Positions 34,028-42,648 of a stretch of 64,000 bases of DNA are shown piece by piece. Source of the DNA: Eisenbergiella porci (GTDB lineage Bacteria; Bacillota; Clostridia; Lachnospirales; Lachnospiraceae); the NCBI RefSeq assembly GCF_009696275.1, contig NZ_VUMI01000019.1, forward strand, positions 1-64,000, in the 5' to 3' direction. Below the pieces are notes generated by a model. That model was not told the origin of the DNA and did not search any database. It worked only from the letters and a program-made list of their open reading frames with translations. The stretch's first letter is position 1. Each line of letters starts with the position of its first letter. Position numbers and translations under genes: made by a program.

Positions 34028-34876
34028 ATGAATATTTATTTTCAGGACATCATGGAAAGAATCCGGATGCACTATAAAAAGATGACGAATACGGAGCGTA
34101 TTATTGCCGATTTTTTTCTCAGCAATACGGAAAAGATGGAATTTTCCGCCAAGGCGGTGGCTGCCAGGCTGCATGTTTCGGAGCCTGCCATGACCAGATT
34201 TTCTAAAAAAATCGGGTTTTCCGGGTACCGGGAATTCCAGTATTTATATGAAATTAATTTTCAGATGGTACAGTGTGATGATGAGGAGCTGCTGCACAGA
34301 ATCATTGATACCTATCAGAAAATACTGCTGCATTTTGACGGCGGGATTACCAAACAGGTTTACCGGTTCTGCGAATCTTTATCGGAGGCTGCCAGGGTTT
34401 ACATTTTCGCCCTGGGCAGCTCCGCCTGTGCGGCGCGGGAGTTCAAGCTGCGTTTCATGCGTCTGGGGCTTTTGGTGGAGGTTATCGACAATCCGCACCT
34501 GATGCAGATGCAGGCGGTGCTTACCAAGCCGGAGGATCTGGTGATTGGCATGAGCATCAGCGGGGAGACGGAGGCAGTGCTGGATGCGCTGCGCACGGCA
34601 GGGCTTCATCATACGGAGACGGTGCTGATCACAGCCTGCCGTAAGCAGCATTTCCAGGAGCAGTTCGGACAGATCCTGACGGTTCCGGCAGTGGAAGGGC
34701 TGTCTCTGGGGGACAATATATCCCCGCAGCTGCCGTTTCTCATAATTACGGACGTGATTTACAGCCTTTTTATGGGAATGGATTCCAAGTACAGGACGGC
34801 GCTTTTTCAGGATACGCTTACCGCTATCGGGAAAAAAGAAAGCGGACGGAGAGGGACGGAGGATGAGGTGTGCTGA
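34028..34876 (+). CDS. RpiR/MurR-family transcriptional regulator (HTH plus SIS domain)
   Basis: Probable local regulator of the transporter operon. The 282-residue protein has an N-terminal HTH_6 domain (MTNTERIIADFFLSN, FSAKAVAARLHVSEPAMTRFSKKIGFSGYREF) and a C-terminal SIS domain (about 110-260; FALGSSACAAREFKLRF, GMSISGETEAVLDAL) that senses a phosphosugar. RpiR proteins beside sialic acid and N-acetylmuramic acid genes often sense aminosugar phosphates. It is 36 bp behind the binding protein, without an intervening terminator. Confidence 0.92.
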   Translation: MNIYFQDIMERIRMHYKKMTNTERIIADFFLSNTEKMEFSAKAVAARLHVSEPAMTRFSKKIGFSGYREFQYLYEINFQMVQCDDEELLHRIIDTYQKILLHFDGGITKQVYRFCESLSEAARVYIFALGSSACAAREFKLRFMRLGLLVEVIDNPHLMQMQAVLTKPEDLVIGMSISGETEAVLDALRTAGLHHTETVLITACRKQHFQEQFGQILTVPAVEGLSLGDNISPQLPFLIITDVIYSLFMGMDSKYRTALFQDTLTAIGKKESGRRGTEDEVC

Positions 34877-34903
34877 ATAACAGGCCTTGCCCGTATTGAC
34901 ATA

Positions 34904-35203
34904 TTGTTAATGAGGATTGCCCTGGTTTTCCGGAAATTACTGGAAAATCAGCCGACCTATTACCGTACCAACCGGAACCTGCATGTATACGTCTATCAGG
35001 AGGAAGGGACGATTACTACGTCCTTCGATATGCGTGTGCAGAGTGAAATTGACCGTTATCATCTGGTGCAGTCGGTGATCAACAACCTGTCTCAGCTTGG
35101 AAACAAGAGCTCCTATCTGCTTCAGAAGATACAGCGTTACGTTTTCTTTACAAAAGCATTACAGAACTTTGATGTTAGAACTGCCCTTTTCCGGGCAGAA
35201 TAA
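34904..35203 (+). pseudogene. Remnant of a phosphoketolase C-terminus
   Basis: The 99-codon frame reads TYYRTNRNLHVYVYQEEGT then ITTSFDMRVQSEIDRYHLV and QLGNKSSYLLQK, which matches the C-terminal region of xylulose-5-phosphate/fructose-6-phosphate phosphoketolase (YRRTNHxNLHVRGYxEEGTxTTPFDM and DRxxLV). Intact phosphoketolase is about 800 residues; only about 65 residues remain here. The conserved end (YGEDMPEI and the Trp-rich tail) is missing, and there is no ribosome site at the TTG start. It is a decayed fragment, marking a deletion or past rearrangement. Confidence 0.75.
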
Positions 35204-35263
35204 AACTGCGGGGATATTTGATTCAAATGGAACTGACTTTTTTTATCCGGAAAGGGGATTTTT

Positions 35264-35536
35264 ATGAAATTTACAGAGAATTCAGTGAAGAAAAGAATGG
35301 GATTGCTGGGGCTGGGATCTGCGGTGCTGGTTGCGGCCGCCGCCCTGGGGATGCATGGGTTCCAGGTCCTGGGAACGGAAGCGGGACAGGAGTCACAGTT
35401 TGAAAGCGGCGCAGAAAGGGATGCGGCAGGGACTGGGGAGAATGCGGTTTTGGATGCGTATCCGGAGGAAGAGTTCTTTGAGACGGAGACAGATATGACG
35501 GAGTTTGAAGGAAAGCTGGAGGATATTAGGGCCTGA
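35264..35536 (+). CDS. Small exported or membrane-anchored protein of unknown function
   Basis: A 90-residue product with a basic start, a hydrophobic segment (about residues 14-32; MGLLGLGSAVLVAAAALGM) and an acidic Glu-rich remainder ending FEGKLEDIRA. AAAGGGG sits before ATG 35264, so it is probably expressed. No family is recognised. It stands between the phosphoketolase remnant and a terminator. Confidence 0.55.
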   Translation: MKFTENSVKKRMGLLGLGSAVLVAAAALGMHGFQVLGTEAGQESQFESGAERDAAGTGENAVLDAYPEEEFFETETDMTEFEGKLEDIRA

Positions 35537-35551
35537 AAAACAGCTGCTGTG

Positions 35552-35596
35552 CAGGCCTGTGGAATTCAGGCCTATGAAGTTCAGTCCTGCGGAAAT
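35552..35596. repeat. Three 15-bp tandem repeats
   Basis: CAGGCCTGTGGAATT, CAGGCCTATGAAGTT and CAGTCCTGCGGAAAT follow one another without spacing, so each is a decayed copy of the same unit. They lie just after the stop of the small exported protein. No function is evident; replication slippage is the simple explanation. Confidence 0.6.
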
Positions 35597-35626
35597 AATT
35601 TATTATCTGTGTACAGCGGATATCAG

Positions 35627-35664
35627 AAAAGGAGGATGCCTTGTAAAGGGGACATCCTCCTTTT
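35627..35664. terminator. Bidirectional terminator between convergent genes
   Basis: AAAAGGAGGATG (35627-35638) and CATCCTCCTTTT (35653-35664) form a perfect 12-bp stem with a 14-nt loop, with A/T runs on both sides. It ends the + strand unit and, read from the other strand, the carbamate kinase transcript. Confidence 0.75.
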
Positions 35665-35721
35665 GGTATTGTGATTTAAGCTGGCGGCGAGCTGAAGGGC
35701 TGGTTTTAAAGGGGCAGCGCT

Positions 35722-36657
35722 TTAAGCGGTAATCACCGTCCCGGCCTTCCCCTTCACCGCGTCCGCCACGAAATCCAGCGATGTGATCAGCACGCTTCCG
35801 GTAGGAACCGCCTCCAGATAAGAGATGGCGGCTTCGATTTTGGGAAGCATGGTGCCGGCTTCGAACTGGCCGTCTGCAATATAAGCTTTGGCCTCCGCTG
35901 TATTCATACGACGGATAGGGGCTTCCGTTTCCTTCTGGTAATCCTTGTACACCTGTTTTACACTGGTGAGGATGATCAGCTGATCAGCTTTCAGATCCAC
36001 GGCCAGTTTGCCTGCGATGCAGTCCTTTTCGATGACTGCGGAGGCGCCTTTTAAGGCATGCTCCTGAGGGATGACGGGGATACCGCCGCCGCCGCAGGCG
36101 ATGACCTCCTGACCGGCATCAGCCAGGGCGCGGATGGAGTCGATTTCCAGGATATCGATGGGCTTGGGAGCCGCTACGATACGGCGGTAGCCTTTGCCTG
36201 GTTCTTCTATTACAAAGTTGCCTTTTTTCTGTTCTATTTCCGCATCTTCCTTTGACATATAACGTCCGATGAGCTTGGTGGGCTCATAGAACGCTTCGTC
36301 ATAAGGGTCAACGGTGACCTGGGTGAGGATGGTGCTGACTGATTTGGATATCCCGCGGCTTAACAGCTCTGCGCGAAGGGAATTCTGGATATCGTAGCCT
36401 ACGTAGCCCTGGCTCATGGCATTGCAGACGCACATGGGAGCGGGGGTGTAATCAATGTAAACACGGCGCAGCTCTGTCATGGCCTTATGGATCATGCTTA
36501 CCTGCGGGCCGTTGCTGTGGGTGATGGTCAGCTGGTAGTCCGCCTCAATTAAGTCGGCCAGCGCTTTTGCCGTCACTTTCACGGCGTCCAGCTGTTCTGT
36601 GGTGGTATATCCCAGAGCCTGATGCCCAAGGGAAACAACTGCTCTTATTTTGCTCAT
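35722..36657 (-). CDS. arcC: Carbamate kinase
   Basis: Makes ATP from carbamoyl phosphate and ADP in arginine or purine/ureide fermentation. The 311-residue protein is full length for the amino acid kinase family, with THSNGPQV, ACGGGGIPV and the IEKD and DQLIILTSV blocks conserved. The N-terminal glycine loop is unusual: SLGHQALG in place of the common ALGGNAL. It is the only minus-strand gene of the window, with no arcA or arcB nearby, so it is an isolated metabolic gene. The start codon is at 36655-36657. Confidence 0.88.
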   Translation of the reverse strand: MSKIRAVVSLGHQALGYTTTEQLDAVKVTAKALADLIEADYQLTITHSNGPQVSMIHKAMTELRRVYIDYTPAPMCVCNAMSQGYVGYDIQNSLRAELLSRGISKSVSTILTQVTVDPYDEAFYEPTKLIGRYMSKEDAEIEQKKGNFVIEEPGKGYRRIVAAPKPIDILEIDSIRALADAGQEVIACGGGGIPVIPQEHALKGASAVIEKDCIAGKLAVDLKADQLIILTSVKQVYKDYQKETEAPIRRMNTAEAKAYIADGQFEAGTMLPKIEAAISYLEAVPTGSVLITSLDFVADAVKGKAGTVITA

Positions 36658-36774
36658 ATGCGGTTCCTCGCTTTTATAGTTTGTTGGCGGCCCCGGCGGG
36701 CCGGGCGCCCTGTCTGTTTCATGCTTCTTCCGGCAGCTGCCCGGATGATTGGACAGTTACTTTTTTATGTTTCT

Positions 36775-36803
36775 ATTATAGCAAAAACAAAAAAGTTTGT
36801 ATA
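36775..36803 (-). promoter_or_regulatory. Candidate promoter for carbamate kinase
   Basis: On the minus strand a consensus TATAAT lies at 36775-36780, with TATACA (36798-36803) 17 bp upstream as a poor -35. The start of transcription would be near 36768, about 110 nt before the gene. Confidence 0.42.
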
Positions 36804-36923
36804 CCGCAAAGATGCCGGATGACTTTTGCAGTAAAGTATGCTAGTATGCAATTAGACTACATGGCGGCGGTTTTTGGGGCCGGGAGGGCGGCCGTCGCTG
36901 CAGTAAGATAAGGGGTGAAGAAT

Positions 36924-38921
36924 ATGTATTTTAAGCTGATGAATAACAGGCCGGAGCTTCTGACCGGAATGAGAGAGCTGCTGGAGGAAAGGCGCCATCA
37001 GGTGGTTACAGACGCCCAGACGGTGAATCCGGTGCTGAACGGCGGGCTGGAAATGCCTGTGGAGGTTACAATGGATCTCACCGGCGTGGAAGATGGCAGG
37101 GAGGTGTCGGTTTCCTACGGCTGCTGTGAAGAAAAGGGCTGCCGCAAAGGGAAAGCGATGCTCAGGGCCTGCGGGAAAACGTTCCTTTTCCGTGCGCTGA
37201 TGACGCTTGTACGGGAACTGGAAAGAAAAGGGACGGACGATAGCTTTGAAAAAAAGGAAACTGTGTACCTGGATAAAAACGGTACCATGCTGGACTGTTC
37301 CAGAAACAGCGTACTCAATGTGGAAACGATAAAGAAGTATATCCGTATCCAGGCAGCGCTGGGAATGAATACCATGATGCTTTACACAGAGGATACCTAT
37401 GAAGTGCCGGAGTATCCTTATTTCGGCGCGTTCCGCGGCAGGTATACGAAGGAAGAACTGGCTGAGTGCGACAACTACGCAGCCCTGTTTGGAATTGAAA
37501 TGATTCCCTGTATTCAGGCGCTTGCCCATCTGAAGACGGCGCTTCGCTGGGATGTGATGCAGGGAACCCGGGATACGGAGGATATTCTTCTGGTGGGGGA
37601 GGAGAAGGTCTATGATTTTGTAAAGGCCTGCATCAAGTCCGCTACGGAGCCTTTCCGCAGCAGGAGGGTGCATCTGGGAATGGATGAAGCCTGGTCGCTG
37701 GGCCTGGGCAATTACCTTCTGAAAAACGGGTATCATACCAAAGCGGAGATAATGACCGAGCATCTGAAGCGGGTTGCCGATATTTGCAGGGAACTGGGGC
37801 TGGAGCCCATGATCTGGTCGGATATGTATCTGCGTATGGTATCGCCGGCCAGCGAATATTATGATGTGCCGCTGGATTCCGATCTGTCGGATGCCGTGAA
37901 GCCGCCGCAGGAAATCGGGCTGGTTTACTGGGATTATTACCATGATGATGAGAATTTTTATAAGTCATATCTGCGTATGCACAGACAGCTGTCGGAAAAG
38001 ACTGTTTTTGCCGGGGGCGGCTGGGTATGGAACGGCGTGGCTCCCAACTTCCGGGTGGCCTTTGCAACTACGGAAGCGGCGATGCGCGCCTGCAAGGCGG
38101 AGGGGGTCCGGGAAGCGGTATGCACCATGTGGCAGGATGACGGCGCGGAAACTCCCATGGCGGCAGGCCTTCCCTCTATTGTGCTTTTTGCGGAGCATGG
38201 ATTTGCCAAGGAGCCTGACAGGGAGTGTCTGAAAGAGCAGTTTGAATTCCTTACGGGCAGCAGCTTTGACGCGTACCTTGCTCTGGGTGAATTTGACGCG
38301 GCGCCGGGAAGCGAGACCTTTGACAATCCTTCCAAGTATCTTCTTTATCAGGATGTGATGATGGGATTATTTGACGGGCAGGTGAAGGAGGCGGACGGTT
38401 CAATGAAAGCCGGCGGCGCTGCGGAATCCTGTCTGGAGCGTTATTATGAGCGGCTCCGGGAGAAGCTGCAGGGGCTGGCGGGAAGCGAGGCGGCTATTGA
38501 GGATGAGGTGCTGGAGCTGTATATTCATCTGGCGGATGTGCTTTCCGTAAAGGCCGGCATGGGCAACCGCCTGTGCGCGGCATATGCAGCTGGCGACAAG
38601 GCGGCGTTGAAGGAAATCGCGGAAAAGGAGATCCCTTCCTGCATGGAAAAGATAAGGGGGTATAAACGCTGTAGGGAGGAAATCTGGGATTCGGAGAGTA
38701 AAATTTTCGGCTATGAGGTGCTGGATATCCGTCTGGGAGGACTGCTGTCCCGTATGGAAACAGCGCAGCGCAGGCTGAAGGGCTATGTGAGCGGCAGACT
38801 GGATAAGCTGCCGGAGCTGGAAGAGGCGCGTCTGCTTTACCGGCCGGTGAAGGATGGAGAGGAGCATAAGCTGTGCAGCTGCAATAGCTGGCGGATGATT
38901 GTTTCGGCTTCGCCGGTGTAA
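36924..38921 (+). CDS. GH20-family beta-N-acetylhexosaminidase
   Basis: Cleaves terminal beta-GlcNAc or beta-GalNAc from imported glycans. The 665-residue protein has the GH20 barrel with the catalytic pair D254-E255 in HLGMDEAWSLG, preceded by GMNTMMLYTEDTYEVPEYPYFG and ALAHL, and followed by MIWSDMYLR. No signal peptide is visible, so it acts in the cytoplasm. After the barrel comes about 250 residues of mostly helical sequence. ATG 36924 is preferred over GTG 36915, with AAGGGGTGA as ribosome site. It is a single-gene unit ending in a terminator, opposite arcC. Confidence 0.88.
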   Translation: MYFKLMNNRPELLTGMRELLEERRHQVVTDAQTVNPVLNGGLEMPVEVTMDLTGVEDGREVSVSYGCCEEKGCRKGKAMLRACGKTFLFRALMTLVRELERKGTDDSFEKKETVYLDKNGTMLDCSRNSVLNVETIKKYIRIQAALGMNTMMLYTEDTYEVPEYPYFGAFRGRYTKEELAECDNYAALFGIEMIPCIQALAHLKTALRWDVMQGTRDTEDILLVGEEKVYDFVKACIKSATEPFRSRRVHLGMDEAWSLGLGNYLLKNGYHTKAEIMTEHLKRVADICRELGLEPMIWSDMYLRMVSPASEYYDVPLDSDLSDAVKPPQEIGLVYWDYYHDDENFYKSYLRMHRQLSEKTVFAGGGWVWNGVAPNFRVAFATTEAAMRACKAEGVREAVCTMWQDDGAETPMAAGLPSIVLFAEHGFAKEPDRECLKEQFEFLTGSSFDAYLALGEFDAAPGSETFDNPSKYLLYQDVMMGLFDGQVKEADGSMKAGGAAESCLERYYERLREKLQGLAGSEAAIEDEVLELYIHLADVLSVKAGMGNRLCAAYAAGDKAALKEIAEKEIPSCMEKIRGYKRCREEIWDSESKIFGYEVLDIRLGGLLSRMETAQRRLKGYVSGRLDKLPELEEARLLYRPVKDGEEHKLCSCNSWRMIVSASPV

Positions 38922-38953
38922 GAAGAACAGCAAAAGAACAGAGATAATAGACT

Positions 38954-38986
38954 GAAGGGAACTGTCCATGAGGGCAGTTCCTTTTT
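38954..38986 (+). terminator. Rho-independent terminator after the GH20 gene
   Basis: A stem of about 14 pairs with several G-U pairs (core GGAACTG 38958-38964 with CAGTTCC 38975-38981), ATGA loop, then TTTTT. The rest of 38922-39351 is very AT-rich and contains the next promoter. Confidence 0.8.
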
Positions 38987-39228
38987 AGCACTTTTGGGGA
39001 GAGGATGGGATGATGAAAAATAATTGGGGGAGGAAGTGGTTTTTATTGGATTGGAAATATATTCAATTTAATTTAATAAATGCTTTTTGAAAACCTGCCT
39101 TTTTATATTAGGCTTGAAATATCTGCTGAAAGGCATTTTGTTTACATTAAAAATTGCTAAAATCACTCTTTTGATTTTATGCAAATATACAAAATGGATG
39201 ATATTATTAAAAAAAGTTTAATTAGTGG

Positions 39229-39257
39229 TTGATTTATTATTAAAGATAGTATATATT
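39229..39257 (+). promoter_or_regulatory. Promoter of the second glycan operon
   Basis: TTGATT (39229-39234), 17 bp, TATATT (39252-39257) in a very AT-rich stretch. A start near 39264 gives a leader of about 90 nt. No obvious cre site is seen in 39000-39350. Confidence 0.58.
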
Positions 39258-39351
39258 GATATTAGAAAAAGAAATGGCACATAAACTTATTGGAAAGATG
39301 TTTTTTGTATACATAGTGCCTAAAGTTTTATGGGGAAAAGGAGAGGATAAA

Positions 39352-40254
39352 TTGAATTCGAAGAAAAGAAACAAGTACGCGTATCTTTATCTGGCACCAT
39401 TTTTTATAGTTTTTTTAATATTTAGTGTATTCCCAATTGTATATTCCTTTGTGCTGAGTTTTTGCAACATGGATGTACTGTCCGGAAAATTCACATTTAC
39501 GGGACTGGATAATTACAAGCGGATGATAGATTCCGGATATTTTTTCAAATCCATTCTAAACACGCTGCTGATATGGATTATGTCAATTATACCACAGCTG
39601 ACCATTGCTTTTATACTGTCATTAATTCTCAGTAATAAATGGTTCCGCGGAAAATTTATTTTGAGAAATCTGTATTATTTCCCAAATCTGGTTACACCGG
39701 TTACCATTGGTCTTTTATTCGGGGCTTTGTTTTCCTATCCCGGCGGCGCGGTCAACAACATTATTACAATGCTGGGTCTGGAGGCGGTGGATTTTCAAAA
39801 TCACCAGATGCTTGCAAGAATTGTTATTGCAATAGCTATCTGCTGGAAAAATTTCGGTTTTAATATCATTTACTTTACGGCGGGTATTAATTCCATATCA
39901 GATGAGGTTATGGAGGCGGCAGAAGTGGATGGCGCAAGTGCATGGCAGAGAATTACCAAGATTACAATTCCACTAATGAAGCCGATTCTGATTTACGTTA
40001 TGGTTACCTCCATCATCGGCGGCCTGCAGATGTTTGATGAGTCTAAGCTGGTATTTACCTCTGTGCCGGGAGATGCAACCACTACAATGGTGAAATATAT
40101 GTACGATTCTGCATTTGTGAGATTCCAGTTTGGATACGGCGCTGCGGTTGCCTATGGTATTTTCGTAATTATTGCAATTTTCAGCGTATTTTCGCTTCTC
40201 GTAACGAAGGACAAGCAGGATGAATATGGAAAGAAGAAGGGAGGAAAAGCCTGA
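39352..40254 (+). CDS. ABC sugar transporter permease (CUT1, MalF/UgpA-type)
   Basis: Membrane subunit of a CUT1 importer. The 300-residue protein starts MNSKKRNKYAYLYLAPFFIVFL and has six hydrophobic segments with EAA loop MEAAEVDGASAWQRITKITIPLM. TTG 39352 was chosen because AAAGGAGAGG lies 7 nt upstream and the family N-terminus begins there; the open frame to 39256 adds non-homologous residues. The stop overlaps the next start (ATGA). Together with 40254 and 41206 it makes a complete importer except for the ATPase. Confidence 0.92.
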   Translation: MNSKKRNKYAYLYLAPFFIVFLIFSVFPIVYSFVLSFCNMDVLSGKFTFTGLDNYKRMIDSGYFFKSILNTLLIWIMSIIPQLTIAFILSLILSNKWFRGKFILRNLYYFPNLVTPVTIGLLFGALFSYPGGAVNNIITMLGLEAVDFQNHQMLARIVIAIAICWKNFGFNIIYFTAGINSISDEVMEAAEVDGASAWQRITKITIPLMKPILIYVMVTSIIGGLQMFDESKLVFTSVPGDATTTMVKYMYDSAFVRFQFGYGAAVAYGIFVIIAIFSVFSLLVTKDKQDEYGKKKGGKA

Positions 40255-41114
40255 TGGATAATAAAGATAATCTTGTGATTCAAACTAAAATCAAACGTTT
40301 TATAAGCAGAGGGCTGATATATCTCTTCGCAATACTGGTGGCGGTTGTGGCATTTTATCCCTTTTTTGTCATGATTATCTCTTCCACACATGATAATTAC
40401 AATATCGTTGCCAGAATCAATATTCTTCCCGGCACACATCTGAAGGAAAATTTCGAGCGTCTGACACAGAATATCGATTTGTACAGAGGAATAATTAACA
40501 GCCTGATTCTGGCAGCGGCTGTCACTATAATACAGAATTATTTTACGATGATGGCGGCGTATGCTTTTTCGAAGTATAACTTCAAGGGTAAGAATTTCCT
40601 TTTCTCAGTTGTTTTGGTAGCTATGATGCTTCCCGGACAGCTTGGGATTATCGGCTTCTATAAAGAAATCCAGGCATTAAAGCTGCTGAACAGTTATTTT
40701 ACGCTGATAGTTCCCACAATTGCCAACTGTTTTGCTGTGTTCTTTTATAAACAGTATATTGACGGGGCGCTGCCCAATGAGCTGATTGAAGCTGCCATTA
40801 TGGACGGCTGCGGAGAACTTACCATCTATCATAAGCTGGTGCTTCCGCTGGTAATCCCGGCACTCGTTACCCAGGGGGTAATGACTTTTATCGGAACCTG
40901 GAACAGCTATCTTACGCCTCTGATTGTATTGAATGATAAAAAGAAATTCACGCTGCCTCTGATGATTGCAACGGTGCGTGATGCAACACATGCCGATTAT
41001 GGAGCGCAATATGTGGGTATGCTGGTTTCCATTATTCCTATGGTTATCGTATTCTGCTTCGCATCCAAAATTATTATGGAAAAGATTTCAATTGGGGCAG
41101 CGGTAAAGGGATAA
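40254..41114 (+). CDS. ABC sugar transporter permease (CUT1, MalG-type)
   Basis: Second permease of the importer, 286 residues, with six hydrophobic segments and EAA loop IEAAIMDGCGELTIYHKLVLPL. The C-terminal KIIMEKISIGAAVKG is typical of MalG-like permeases. It begins in the ATGA overlap with the upstream permease, showing translational coupling, and is followed by the binding protein after 91 bp. Confidence 0.94.
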   Translation: MDNKDNLVIQTKIKRFISRGLIYLFAILVAVVAFYPFFVMIISSTHDNYNIVARINILPGTHLKENFERLTQNIDLYRGIINSLILAAAVTIIQNYFTMMAAYAFSKYNFKGKNFLFSVVLVAMMLPGQLGIIGFYKEIQALKLLNSYFTLIVPTIANCFAVFFYKQYIDGALPNELIEAAIMDGCGELTIYHKLVLPLVIPALVTQGVMTFIGTWNSYLTPLIVLNDKKKFTLPLMIATVRDATHADYGAQYVGMLVSIIPMVIVFCFASKIIMEKISIGAAVKG

Positions 41115-41205
41115 ACAGAAAAGACTTTAAAAGATATTTAATCAGTTACAGTGCTGATGAATATAGAAACTATGTTACAAAACAATATTTAAGGAGGGTT
41201 TTACT

Positions 41206-42558
41206 ATGAAGAAGAAATTATTGTCAGTTCTTTTGAGTGCCACTATGCTGGCCGGTGTCCTTGCCGGATGCGGAAGCAGCGCACAGACAGAGAACACCAG
41301 CAGCAATGCAGAGAGCGCACCTGCAGCAGAAAGTACGGCGGCTTCCGAGGCTGCGGCGGAGACGACGGCAGAGAGCGCTGCGGAAGTTGATCCTGCAAGC
41401 GTAACAGGAGAATTTACATACTGGACCTATACGGACAGTGCAAATAATCTGGTAAGTGCATTCAATGAGGTTTATCCCAATGTGAAGATAGATCTTCAGG
41501 TATTTGGCGGTGATGAATATAAAACCAAAATCCTGACAGCGCTTCAGAGCGGCGATAATGTGCCGGATGTATTTGACCTGGAAGAAAATTATATGTACGA
41601 ATTCCTGGACAGCGATTTGATTGCGGATCTGTCTTATATGAATATTGAAGAGCTGACAAAAGATTTCTACGACTTCCAGACTGCAGGAATGAAGGATTCC
41701 AATGGAAAGTTTAAAGCGCTGTGTTTCCAGTCTTCGCCGGTTGGATTCTGGTATCTGAGAGATGCCTGCGAAGAATGGCTTGGGACAAGTGATCCGGATG
41801 AAATTTCTGCAATGCTTACCGACTGGGATACAGTAATTGCAAAGGGCGAAGAGATTTATGAAAAATCCAACGGCACAGTACAGCTTTGGCCGAATATTAC
41901 CGAGATGGTTAAGGTGGATGCCTTCTCCTTTGACCCGCTTGTAAGAGACGGTAAACTGGAAATAACCGATGATTGGACTGGTTTAATTGACAATATGCGC
42001 ACCATGTTCGGCAGCAAGGCAAATGCTGAGCTGGGCAGCTGGGGGTCCGAATGGGCTGCGGCATGGAATGAGGGGACGCTTCTTTTCAGAGTAATGCCTT
42101 CCTGGGATTTCTTTACCGACTGGGATGCCAATAAAGGAAATGTAGGAATTGCAACACCCTTTAACGCTTCTTATGAAGGCGTTACCGGTACATGCGTATA
42201 CAATGATTCAGAGAAAAAGGATCTGGCTGCAACCTTTTTAACCTATATTGCTTCCGATGATTTCCAGAAGCTGAATATGGAACAGTATAATCAGGTTCCT
42301 GCAAGCAAAAAAGTATGTGATGAGCTTGCGGAAGGATTTTCCTCAGAAGACTTCGGAGGACAGAATCTGCTGAAGACCTATAGTGAAATCTGTGATAAAA
42401 TTGTTGGTATAACACCCGATAAATATACAAGAGCAACACAGAATTTGTTCCAGAAAGTAGCAACAGACGGAATTAAAGCCGGCCTGGATAATGATGGCAT
42501 TATAGAAGAATTCAAAAAGCAGTTACGTGACCAGTATCCTGAAGTTACGATTGAATAA
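41206..42558 (+). CDS. Extracellular sugar-binding lipoprotein (CUT1 family)
   Basis: Binds the substrate of the 39352/40254 importer. The 450-residue precursor has a lipoprotein signal ending LAGC (C22 lipidated), then a Ser/Ala/Glu-rich low-complexity linker (about 23-65) and a periplasmic-binding-protein type domain starting GEFTYWTYTDSANN. The strong AAGGAGGGTT site suggests high expression. Genes downstream point to galactosyl or mannosyl oligosaccharides, but the ligand cannot be read from sequence. Confidence 0.93.
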   Translation: MKKKLLSVLLSATMLAGVLAGCGSSAQTENTSSNAESAPAAESTAASEAAAETTAESAAEVDPASVTGEFTYWTYTDSANNLVSAFNEVYPNVKIDLQVFGGDEYKTKILTALQSGDNVPDVFDLEENYMYEFLDSDLIADLSYMNIEELTKDFYDFQTAGMKDSNGKFKALCFQSSPVGFWYLRDACEEWLGTSDPDEISAMLTDWDTVIAKGEEIYEKSNGTVQLWPNITEMVKVDAFSFDPLVRDGKLEITDDWTGLIDNMRTMFGSKANAELGSWGSEWAAAWNEGTLLFRVMPSWDFFTDWDANKGNVGIATPFNASYEGVTGTCVYNDSEKKDLAATFLTYIASDDFQKLNMEQYNQVPASKKVCDELAEGFSSEDFGGQNLLKTYSEICDKIVGITPDKYTRATQNLFQKVATDGIKAGLDNDGIIEEFKKQLRDQYPEVTIE

Positions 42559-42593
42559 TCTGCCTGATTATCCGGAGCCTGAGTAAGAAGTTT

Positions 42594-42621
42594 GGACAGG
42601 AAGCGTTCATGCTTCCTGTCC
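42594..42621. promoter_or_regulatory. Perfect 11-bp inverted repeat before the ROK regulator
   Basis: GGACAGGAAGC and GCTTCCTGTCC are separated by GTTCAT, 28 bp before the regulator start, and no T-run follows. It could be an RNA stem protecting the upstream binding-protein mRNA, or an operator for the ROK protein controlling its own synthesis. Confidence 0.6.
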
Positions 42622-42648
42622 GAAAATGATAAAAGGAGCGAGGGGCAG

